From Bacteroidota bacterium (lineage in GTDB: Bacteria; Bacteroidota; Bacteroidia; UKL13-3), in assembly GCA_004293295.1 (NCBI GenBank), contig RDYC01000360.1:1-5555 (forward strand): a DNA stretch of 5,555 bases, written 5' to 3'. A program made the translations under genes and the position numbers. The notes beneath the pieces are model-generated. The model saw nothing but the letters and a program-made list of their open reading frames with translations, had not been told where the DNA came from and did no database searches. Positions 1-5,452 of this stretch are shown piece after piece. How positions within the stretch are numbered: the stretch's first letter is position 1; every line of letters starts with the position of its first letter.

Positions 1-282
1 TAATAGTTCAGTGGAAAAGGCTACAGGTTTATCATTAAATAGTATTTTGGTTCTAGCCCATGTTTGCTTAAACAATATTGAATTTCTATATTGTTCCAAA
101 TCTGCTGCCGAAGTCCATTTGCTATAGGTATAAAAAACTAACTTATTGTCCGCATCTTGCATCAAACTTAACTCTAGGCATCCGGGAAAACTGGCTATTA
201 GAATCTTACTTTCTTCAAATATTTGCAAAAATGTATTCACATTTCCTTCTGCGAATGATAATCTGACTATTCGGTTAATCAT
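1..282 (-). CDS. ABM-fold (antibiotic biosynthesis monooxygenase-like) small protein, C-terminus off the left edge
   Basis: An open minus-strand frame starts at ATG 280-282 and runs off base 1 after 94 codons without a stop. The protein begins MINRIVRLSF and has the pattern of the dimeric alpha/beta-barrel ABM family: a first beta strand (residues 3-10), a helix (14-28), an FPGC motif at 33-36, a second strand pair (37-55, including FYTYSKW at 50-56), a helix with EQYRNSILFKQTW (63-75), and a last strand after it. Members are usually about 95-105 residues, so only a few residues should be missing. The start codon lies inside the end of the upstream SAM adenosyltransferase-like gene (8-nt overlap, sharing ATGATTAA), which suggests translational coupling in one operon. 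ABM-fold proteins include quinol monooxygenases and heme-degrading enzymes, but many are uncharacterised. I see nothing that identifies a substrate, and an enzymatic role is not proven. Confidence 0.85.
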   Translation of the reverse strand, partial: MINRIVRLSFAEGNVNTFLQIFEESKILIASFPGCLELSLMQDADNKLVFYTYSKWTSAADLEQYRNSILFKQTWARTKILFNDKPVAFSTELL

Positions 283-1051
283 TGGTCTTTTCAATTATTA
301 TTTGATCGCCTAGTTTTAATCCAAGGAGAGTTTTTCCCTGTCCTTTATTAATAGCTATTTCTAACCAACCTTTGCTGTTAAAAAGCGCTATCCCTGAACC
401 ATGGCTAACATCGGCATAACTTTTTTCTATTTTTTCTAAATATTCTTTTCGTTTGTAATAAATGCGGTAGGTGTTTCCTGCAATCCAATTTTCAAAATCT
501 TGTTGATTAAGGTTTGTTATCGCATTGTCGTATCCGTCAACATGCACTATGGTTGCTCTTAATTGTTTTTCGTCAAAAACGGGCTTTAGATTGGCCACTT
601 TAATATAGTCGGTGGTGGCTACTGCATAATTTTCAACTGGTTCATTTCTAAAAATCTTTGCCGCAATTGGAACAAATTGTTGAATTTCGGGTGACAACGA
701 TGGCTCAGTTTCATTATTAAGTACCTTATAAACATTATCCCATGGCACGTTCAGCATAGATATGAAACCATTATCAACTGTTATAACCCAATTGTTATTG
801 CTTTCTGCAATAAGAATAGTTTTATATTGCTGTAGGCTTGTATCAATTGCAACAATATGAACTGTTTTTTGCTTAAAATCATTTAAACAGTTTTGGAGTA
901 TAAACGCAGCTTGAGACAAATCATACTGAGGTATCTGATGAGAAACATCAACAATAGTTGCTTCTGGAATTTGATTTATAACGGCTGCCTTTAGGGAAGC
1001 CAGGTAATAGGTATTAACTCCATAATCACTTATTAATGTAACTAATGACAC
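275..1051 (-). CDS. SAM hydroxide adenosyltransferase / chlorinase-fluorinase superfamily protein (DUF62-like)
   Basis: The 258-residue product has the two-domain layout of the superfamily that splits S-adenosylmethionine into adenosine and methionine using water/hydroxide (or halide in the fluorinases). The N-terminal domain shows LISDYG at 6-11 (family TDFG), TYYLASLKAAV at 14-24, IVDVSHQIPQYD at 33-44, the helix DLSQAAFIL at 44-52, and VDNG at 92-95 (family GPDNG). The C-terminal barrel shows HVDGYDNAITNL at 170-181, NSKGWLEIA at 225-233 and LGLKLGDQIII at 243-253. Length is normal. The usual DPGVGxxR catalytic segment reads IDTSLQQYK (69-77), and the HGRDIFAP segment appears as PEIQQFVP (121-128). 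The canonical Arg and His are therefore not where expected, so hydrolase activity is uncertain. The start is GTG at 1049-1051; an in-frame stop at 1058-1060 leaves no ATG alternative. The gene diverges from phoH and overlaps the ABM gene downstream. Confidence 0.9.
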   Translation of the reverse strand: MSLVTLISDYGVNTYYLASLKAAVINQIPEATIVDVSHQIPQYDLSQAAFILQNCLNDFKQKTVHIVAIDTSLQQYKTILIAESNNNWVITVDNGFISMLNVPWDNVYKVLNNETEPSLSPEIQQFVPIAAKIFRNEPVENYAVATTDYIKVANLKPVFDEKQLRATIVHVDGYDNAITNLNQQDFENWIAGNTYRIYYKRKEYLEKIEKSYADVSHGSGIALFNSKGWLEIAINKGQGKTLLGLKLGDQIIIEKTND

Positions 1052-1082
1052 TTTTAACTAGTTGTAATTTAACTTCAAAACT

Positions 1083-1115
1083 ATTGCAATTTTTATGCTT
1101 GAGAAAGTATATTTG
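1083..1115 (+). promoter_or_regulatory. Candidate Bacteroidota-type promoter for phoH
   Basis: TATATTTG at 1108-1115 is an exact match to the Bacteroidota -7 consensus TAnnTTTG. An upstream ATTG at 1083-1086 gives a TTG -33 element 21 nt before it, within the spacing known for this promoter class. Transcription would start near 1120, leaving a leader of roughly 45 nt before the phoH start at 1165. This would be the only visible promoter for the phoH-purC-glycosyltransferase run. It is a consensus match in AT-rich DNA, with no experimental support. Confidence 0.5.
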
Positions 1116-1123
1116 TTAACAAA
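1112..1123. repeat. 12-bp perfect palindrome TTTGTTAACAAA in the divergent control region
   Basis: The sequence equals its own reverse complement. It covers the end of the plus-strand -7 element (1108-1115) and the end of the minus-strand -7-like element (1120-1127), which is where a repressor dimer could block both promoters. Its inner ten bases (TTGTTAACAA) differ from the palindrome at 1154-1163 only in the two central bases. Operator function is inferred; part of the symmetry follows automatically if both strands carry TTTG -7 endings here. Confidence 0.4.
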
Positions 1124-1127
1124 ATTA
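1120..1127 (-). promoter_or_regulatory. Candidate -7 element for the SAM adenosyltransferase-like gene
   Basis: Read on the minus strand these bases are TAATTTTG, matching TAnnTTTG. Transcription would begin near 1114 and give a leader of about 60 nt before the GTG at 1051. No clear TTG -33 element lies at the expected distance (about 1147-1151), so this is weaker than the phoH promoter. A second minus-strand match, TAGTTTTG at 1083-1076, also lacks a -33 partner and would leave a leader of only about 20 nt. Confidence 0.28.
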
Positions 1128-1153
1128 ACGTCTTGAATTATTATTAAACATAA

Positions 1154-1163
1154 TTGTATACAA
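1154..1163. repeat. 10-bp perfect palindrome TTGTATACAA just before the phoH start
   Basis: A self-complementary decamer ends one base before the TTG start codon of phoH. It fits the same TTGTWWACAA form as the core of the 1112-1123 palindrome. The two centres are 41 bp apart, close to four helical turns, so bound dimers would face the same side of the DNA. It would lie in the 5' leader, so it could act on DNA binding or on translation initiation. Chance occurrence in AT-rich DNA is possible. Confidence 0.38.
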
Positions 1164-1164
1164 A

Positions 1165-2136
1165 TTGATTAACAAAGAAATATTGATTGAAGGGGCTGAA
1201 CCTAGTGATGTGTTAGGTATAAATAATAAGAATGTTAAGTTCTTGCAACAGTTATTTCCAAAAATTAAGATAGTATCCAGAGGGCATCACCTTTTGGTTA
1301 ATGGTGAGATTAGGGAAATAGAATCATTCGAAAATCAATTTTCGGCTATTTGCCGTTTGAGTGAAAAAGTTGGCTTATTAGCTACTTCGCATATTGAACA
1401 GGTTTTGAGCGGAGCTGCATCCTTTGGTACAGATATCAGTTTAGGTCAAGAACAGACATCAGAAAATGATGTTATTTTATATGGGCATAATGGCAAAGTT
1501 ATTCGTGCCAAAACAGCCAATCAGAAAAAGATGGTTGATTTAATGAAGTGTAATGATATTCTTTTTGCTATCGGCCCTGCCGGCACTGGTAAAACCTACA
1601 CAGCAGTTGCTTTGGCTGTGAGGGCGCTTAAAAACAAAGAAATTAAACGTATTATACTTGCAAGACCAGCTGTGGAAGCAGGTGAGAACCTTGGTTTTTT
1701 ACCTGGGGACTTAAAAGAAAAGATTGACCCCTATTTAAGGCCTTTATATGATGCCTTAGACGATATGATTCCTGCGGAAAAACTTAAACAATACATCGAA
1801 GCAAGGGTAATAGAAATAGCGCCAATGGCATTTATGCGTGGAAGAACATTGGACAATGCCTTTGTTATTTTAGATGAGGCGCAAAATGCCACCGATCTTC
1901 AATTAAAAATGTTCCTCACACGCATGGGGCCTCATGCTAAATTTATTATTACGGGTGATTTAACACAAATTGATCTCCCTAAAAAAAGCCACTCCGGTTT
2001 GTTAAAGGCCGTTGATGTTCTAAATAATATTGAAGGTCTCCAATTTGCTTATTTGTCGTACGAGGATGTAGTAAGGCATCGGTTGGTTAAAGACATTATT
2101 AAAGCTTATGATCAATCACAAAAAAATGCTGATTAG
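1165..2136 (+). CDS. phoH: PhoH family P-loop ATPase
   Basis: The 323-residue product is a full-length PhoH (PhoH1/YbeZ-type) cytoplasmic ATPase, a family linked to RNA metabolism and, with YbeY, to ribosome maturation; the exact role in Bacteroidota is not settled. An N-terminal region resembling a small nucleic-acid-binding fold (about 15-75, including FPKIKIVSRG at 31-40) precedes the helicase-like ATPase core. Core motifs are Walker A GPAGTGKT at 137-144, ARPAVEAGENLGFLPGD at 166-182, Walker B VILDEAQN at 234-241, and the sensor-like ITGDLTQIDL at 262-271, followed by the C-terminal VVRHRLVKDIIKAY at 302-315. No ATG is available: the frame opens after a stop at 1126-1128, and TTG 1165-1167 is the only standard start that keeps the expected N-terminus. 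No Shine-Dalgarno is seen, as is usual in this phylum. It is first in a plus-strand run with purC 38 nt downstream. The RNA-maturation partner ybeY is not in the window. Confidence 0.95.
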   Translation: MINKEILIEGAEPSDVLGINNKNVKFLQQLFPKIKIVSRGHHLLVNGEIREIESFENQFSAICRLSEKVGLLATSHIEQVLSGAASFGTDISLGQEQTSENDVILYGHNGKVIRAKTANQKKMVDLMKCNDILFAIGPAGTGKTYTAVALAVRALKNKEIKRIILARPAVEAGENLGFLPGDLKEKIDPYLRPLYDALDDMIPAEKLKQYIEARVIEIAPMAFMRGRTLDNAFVILDEAQNATDLQLKMFLTRMGPHAKFIITGDLTQIDLPKKSHSGLLKAVDVLNNIEGLQFAYLSYEDVVRHRLVKDIIKAYDQSQKNAD

Positions 2137-2174
2137 TAAATTGTTCTGTACATTCGCTTTAAATTCTATCTAAT

Positions 2175-3128
2175 ATGATCAATGCTATAGTTTCTACAAA
2201 CTACTTCTTTAAGCATCAAAAAGGCTTTTACAGAGGTAAGGTAAGAGATGTATATAATATAAATGATACGCTTCTTGTAATGGTTGCGTGCGACCGAATA
2301 AGCGCATTTGACGTGGTTTTGAAAAAACCTATTCCTTATAAAGGTCAGGTGCTTAATCAAATTGCCGCACATTTTCTTGACATGGCATCTGAACTGGTGC
2401 CTAACTGGAAGATTAGCTGCCCAGACCCTAATGTTACCATCGGTCATATGTGCAGTCCTTTCAAGGTTGAAATGGTTGTGCGCGGCTATTTGGCCGGACA
2501 TGCTTGGAGGGAGTATAAATTGGGGAAAAGATTGATTTGTGGTGTGCCAATGCCTGATGGTTTAAAAGAAAATGACAGATTGCCTTCACCTATTATTACT
2601 CCAACTATAAAAGCAAGTCAAGGACATGATGAAGATATTAGCCGGGATGAAATTATTAAAACTGGAATTGTTTCAGAAGAAGATTATTCCATTTTAGAAG
2701 AATATTCTCTCAAGTTATTTGAGTTTGGTACGAAAACCGCTCATCAACAGAATTTAATCCTTGTAGATACTAAATACGAATTTGGTAAAAAAGATGGCAA
2801 GATTATGCTTATTGACGAGATTCACACACCTGACTCCTCAAGGTATTTTTATGCTGATACCTATGCCGATATCCAATCTAAAGATCAGCAACAACGCCAG
2901 TTATCTAAAGAATTTGTGCGTCAGTGGCTTATTCAAAATGAATTTCAAGGATTGGAGGGACAGATTCAACCTGAAATGACTGATGAGTATATTGCGTCAG
3001 TATCTTCTAGGTACATAGAACTCTTTGAACAAATTACCGGACAAAAATTTGTGGCTTCAGATTATAGCGATGCAGAATCAAGAATTGAAAAGAACGTAAA
3101 CAACTACTTAGGAGCAAACTATAATTAA
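2175..3128 (+). CDS. purC: Phosphoribosylaminoimidazole-succinocarboxamide synthase (SAICAR synthetase)
   Basis: This cytoplasmic enzyme joins CAIR and aspartate using ATP to give SAICAR in de novo purine synthesis. The 317 residues match the longer bacterial/yeast-like form rather than the ~240-residue enterobacterial form. Visible motifs in order are the ATP-loop GKVRDVY (21-27), DRISAFD (40-46), VEMVVRGYLAGHAWREY (98-114), LPSPIITPTIKA (136-147) followed by HDEDIS (151-156), LILVDTKYEFG (194-204), and the metal/substrate segment IDEIHTPDSSRYF (213-225). The C-terminal extension (about 243-317) includes LSKEFVRQWL. All key segments are intact. The ATG at 2175 gives a normal N-terminus before the first strand. 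No promoter consensus is seen in the 38 nt after phoH, so read-through from phoH is likely. The next gene starts 5 nt after the stop. No purine-responsive element is recognisable upstream. Confidence 0.97.
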   Translation: MINAIVSTNYFFKHQKGFYRGKVRDVYNINDTLLVMVACDRISAFDVVLKKPIPYKGQVLNQIAAHFLDMASELVPNWKISCPDPNVTIGHMCSPFKVEMVVRGYLAGHAWREYKLGKRLICGVPMPDGLKENDRLPSPIITPTIKASQGHDEDISRDEIIKTGIVSEEDYSILEEYSLKLFEFGTKTAHQQNLILVDTKYEFGKKDGKIMLIDEIHTPDSSRYFYADTYADIQSKDQQQRQLSKEFVRQWLIQNEFQGLEGQIQPEMTDEYIASVSSRYIELFEQITGQKFVASDYSDAESRIEKNVNNYLGANYN

Positions 3129-3133
3129 CATTT

Positions 3134-4036
3134 ATGGTTGATTTCCCAAAGCCATATATTTCTTATCATACCTGTTCACAAAAAGATGATAGTGCTTTAT
3201 TTAGTATACTCATCCCTACATGGAATAACTTAGACTTTTTGAAGATTTGCATCTCAAGCATTTTAAAAAACAGTCATTTTAAACACCAAATTATTATTCA
3301 TGTTAATGAAGGTACAGATGGAACTTTAGCTTGGGTTAAAGAACAAGGATTTGATTACTCCTACAGTAAAAACAATGCAGGTGTATGCTATGCGATGAAT
3401 GCGATGGCAACATTGTGTTATACTGATTACTTACTTTACATGAATGATGATATGTATGCTTGCAAGGATTGGGACAAAAATCTTTGGGAACAAAAAATTG
3501 CACTCGGGCACGATCATTTTTATATTAGTGCAACCCTTATTGAGCCAGCATTCACAAGCAGTTCGGCCGTAATTGCTCCGCATGACTTCGGAACAACCCC
3601 ACAGAGTTTTAATGAAGCCGGTTTAACAACATTTGTATCCAAATTGAAACATACAAACTGGTATGGCAGTTCTTGGCCTCCAAGTTTAGTTAGTATATCT
3701 ATGTTTAAAAAAGTTGGTGGGTATAGCGAGGAGTTTAGTCCAGGCTTTGGAAGCGACCCAGATTTTGCCATGAAACTTTGGCAAGCTGGTGTAAGAGATT
3801 TTATTGGTGTAGGAAGTAGTTTTGCATACCATTTTTTAAGTAAAAGCACTGAACGCGTTAAACGTAATGACGGGAGGAAACAGTTTGCAAAAAAATGGAA
3901 AATCCCTTCTTCTTTTTTCTACAAAAATGTATTAAAAATGGGAACTCCCATCCATCAAGCTAAAGCGCTTACCTTCTCAAAAAACTTTGCCTACTTTATT
4001 GCAAGGCTCAGGGCTTTATACATTTCTTTAAAATAA
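3134..4036 (+). CDS. Family 2 glycosyltransferase (GT-A fold)
   Basis: The 300-residue protein starts with the GT2 nucleotide-sugar-binding strand FSILIPTWNN (23-32). It continues with IIIHVNEGTDGT (53-64) and SKNNAGVCYAMN (78-89), and has the metal/nucleotide-binding DxD-type motif as NDD at 104-106 within LLYMNDDMY. The acceptor-side segment GGYSEEFSPGFGSDPDFAMKLW (195-216, given here by position and key residues S207, D208, D210) holds the likely catalytic-base aspartate and is followed by YHF at 232-234. No membrane segment is evident, so it is probably cytoplasmic or peripherally bound at the inner membrane. It starts 5 nt after purC and is followed 4 nt later by a second glycosyltransferase, so the pair probably works on the same surface glycan (lipopolysaccharide core, O-antigen or another polymer). 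Donor sugar and linkage cannot be read from the sequence. Confidence 0.9.
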   Translation: MVDFPKPYISYHTCSQKDDSALFSILIPTWNNLDFLKICISSILKNSHFKHQIIIHVNEGTDGTLAWVKEQGFDYSYSKNNAGVCYAMNAMATLCYTDYLLYMNDDMYACKDWDKNLWEQKIALGHDHFYISATLIEPAFTSSSAVIAPHDFGTTPQSFNEAGLTTFVSKLKHTNWYGSSWPPSLVSISMFKKVGGYSEEFSPGFGSDPDFAMKLWQAGVRDFIGVGSSFAYHFLSKSTERVKRNDGRKQFAKKWKIPSSFFYKNVLKMGTPIHQAKALTFSKNFAYFIARLRALYISLK

Positions 4037-4040
4037 ACTT

Positions 4041-4796
4041 ATGTCTAGTAGGTTATCAGTTGCAATTATTACATTTAACGAGGAAAAAAACATTGCGCGA
4101 TGTATCGAATCTGTTCGAGAAATAGCAGACGATATCGTGGTAATTGACTCATACTCGCATGATTATACTGCAAAAATTGCTCACTCGTTAGGAGCTCGAG
4201 TAATTTCAAACAAATTCCTAGGACATATTGAGCAAAAAAACTTTGCCATCACGCAAACAAAATATCCCCTTGTTTTATCTCTTGATGCTGACGAAGCAAT
4301 TGATGAAACACTTAAACAAGAAATTATAACCATAAAAAAACAGGATTCATTTGCTCCTGCATATAATACCAACAGGTTTAATAACTACTGTGGTAAATGG
4401 ATTAAACACGGAGCATGGAAAAATGATTGGAAGTTACGCTTATGGGATAGCAGAAAAGGACAATGGGGTGGCATGAACCCGCACGACAAGTTTACCCTAG
4501 CCAATGCTTCTGATGAAATTATTACCTTAAAAGGAAAAATTCTGCATTGGAGTTATTATACCATTGAAGAGCATCAACAAAGAGCTGCAAAGTATGCAGA
4601 AATTGCTGCTATCGCTTACAGCAAGCAAGGAAAAAGATCATCTAGGTTTAAGATATACTTTGCCCCAGCATTTCGTTTTGTAAGGGATTATATTTTAAAA
4701 CTCGGATTTTTAGATGGCAAAATGGGCTTTATAATTGCAGCTATAACAGCGAAAGAAGTTTATATCAAATACCGGAAACTATACCAAATGCAGTAA
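4041..4796 (+). CDS. Family 2 glycosyltransferase, WaaE/KdtX-like
   Basis: The 251-residue protein has the GT2 start LSVAIITFNEEKNI (5-18) and DIVVIDSYSHDYT (31-43). The DxD motif is DAD within LSLDADEAID (79-88). It also carries the subgroup features of the WaaE/KdtX beta-1,4-glucosyltransferase-like group: WKLRLWD at 130-136, the acceptor-side histidines in NPHDKF (146-151) and LHWSYY (168-173), and a C-terminal FAPAFRFVRDYILKLGFLDGKMGF region (207-230) with an amphipathic, membrane-leaning character. In Proteobacteria WaaE adds glucose to heptose I of the lipopolysaccharide core; in Bacteroidota the acceptor is generally unknown, so I give no symbol. It begins 4 nt after the previous glycosyltransferase and is the last gene of the plus-strand run, ending 6 nt from the convergent lipoprotein stop codon. 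Confidence 0.92.
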   Translation: MSSRLSVAIITFNEEKNIARCIESVREIADDIVVIDSYSHDYTAKIAHSLGARVISNKFLGHIEQKNFAITQTKYPLVLSLDADEAIDETLKQEIITIKKQDSFAPAYNTNRFNNYCGKWIKHGAWKNDWKLRLWDSRKGQWGGMNPHDKFTLANASDEIITLKGKILHWSYYTIEEHQQRAAKYAEIAAIAYSKQGKRSSRFKIYFAPAFRFVRDYILKLGFLDGKMGFIIAAITAKEVYIKYRKLYQMQ

Positions 4797-4816
4797 ATAG
4801 CATTACTCTACTGCAT
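4788..4816. terminator. Small hairpin spanning both convergent stop codons (possible bidirectional terminator)
   Basis: ATGCAGTA at 4788-4795 and TACTGCAT at 4809-4816 form a perfect 8-bp inverted repeat around a 13-nt loop. The stop of the glycosyltransferase (4794-4796) and that of the lipoprotein (4803-4805 on the minus strand) both fall inside it, so each gene supplies one arm from its own last codons. The position fits a shared terminator for two converging transcripts. The stem is short and AT-rich and neither side has a good T-run, so intrinsic termination would be weak. Confidence 0.35.
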
Positions 4817-5432
4817 AGAAGAACTTTGTGGTATCTTGGTCCAATGTAAAAGCTATAAGTTTACCTTGTTTATCAAAAACAGTTTTATTCCTATAATTTA
4901 CGGAACCTAGTACCTGTGATTTGGTTTCATAAACATTTGTATAGGTTTTGTAAGGTGTGGTGTAATCGGTTAACACAGTTGATTCGGTAACTGTAGGATT
5001 ACTTGAATTATAATCGGCTATTAAACTCATGCTTCGCCCAAATGCCAAAAGAGAGTATCCTATGGCAATTTTGTCTCCTGGAAGTTGCCTTTTTTCTATC
5101 ACTGCTGAAAACGACTTTTTACCGTTTAATATATTAGCAGAATCAACAACAACAGCTTGCATTGTTGTTGATGAAGAACAGTCTAAATCCTTTCTAGGAA
5201 CTCCACAACTTCCATCCACGATGTACTCTTCTGAATTGCTAAGTTTATCTGACATTCTCACGGTAATGGAGTTTCCCAATGTATCTGCAAACTTAACTAC
5301 TTGATTAAATTTATAAGGAAAGTCCGCCTCAATAGCACCTCCTGCGGGGCACGTGGTATCTTCACTGCAACAAGAACCTAAATAAAACGCCCCAACTAAT
5401 ACAACCATTAACAATAAAAAAAGTCTTTTCAT
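4803..5432 (-). CDS. Uncharacterised lipoprotein
   Basis: The 209-residue product starts MKRLFLLLMVVLVGAFYLGS and then C21, a type II (lipoprotein) signal: positive MKR, a hydrophobic core (about 4-17) and a lipobox LGSC at 18-21. A second cysteine (C22) follows directly. There is no acidic run strong enough to call a surface-export signal; the next residues are SED. The mature part is polar, probably beta-rich, with cysteines at 28, 76 and 85 that could pair in the periplasm, and ends KLIAFTLDQDTTKFFYAVE, like small Bacteroidota lipoproteins of unknown function. I recognise no named domain. ATG at 5430-5432 is preferred over an upstream in-frame TTG at 5454-5456, which would put eight polar residues ahead of the signal peptide and overlap the neighbouring stop. 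It lies 20 nt downstream of another minus-strand gene and is probably cotranscribed with it. Confidence 0.85.
   Translation of the reverse strand: MKRLFLLLMVVLVGAFYLGSCCSEDTTCPAGGAIEADFPYKFNQVVKFADTLGNSITVRMSDKLSNSEEYIVDGSCGVPRKDLDCSSSTTMQAVVVDSANILNGKKSFSAVIEKRQLPGDKIAIGYSLLAFGRSMSLIADYNSSNPTVTESTVLTDYTTPYKTYTNVYETKSQVLGSVNYRNKTVFDKQGKLIAFTLDQDTTKFFYAVE
5142..5172. repeat. 11-bp perfect inverted repeat inside the lipoprotein gene
   Basis: ATCAACAACAA (5142-5152) and TTGTTGTTGAT (5162-5172) pair perfectly across a 9-nt loop. On the coding (minus) strand the arms encode part of the Ser-Ser-Thr-Thr run and the Val-Val-Val-Asp run around Met91-Ala93. This is the longest stem I noticed in the window. 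It may simply result from low-complexity ACA and GTT codon runs, but the mRNA could fold there. Confidence 0.6.
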
Positions 5433-5452
5433 ATTATTATGTTTAATATCAC

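Noticed and set aside
78..266. Short plus-strand frame at the left edge
   Set aside because: It is antisense to the ABM-fold gene, whose motifs and overlap with the preceding gene make the minus frame the real one.
1076..1083. Second minus-strand TAnnTTTG match (TAGTTTTG)
   Set aside because: It has no -33 partner at the right distance and leaves a very short leader; kept only as an alternative to the element at 1120-1127.
2137..2174. Possible separate promoter or purine-responsive element before purC
   Set aside because: The 38 nt hold no TAnnTTTG match, no convincing hairpin and no riboswitch-like structure.
2166..2501. Open minus-strand frame antisense to the start of purC
   Set aside because: It overlaps the conserved purC coding sequence entirely, its translation has no recognisable domain, and the purC frame explains the sequence.
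3520..3849. Open minus-strand frame antisense to the first glycosyltransferase
   Set aside because: It lies wholly inside a well-supported GT2 gene and its product is a low-information mirror of that frame.
5029..5304. Plus-strand frame of about 90 codons inside the lipoprotein region
   Set aside because: It is antisense to the lipoprotein, which has a clear signal peptide and lipobox. The plus frame has no supporting feature.
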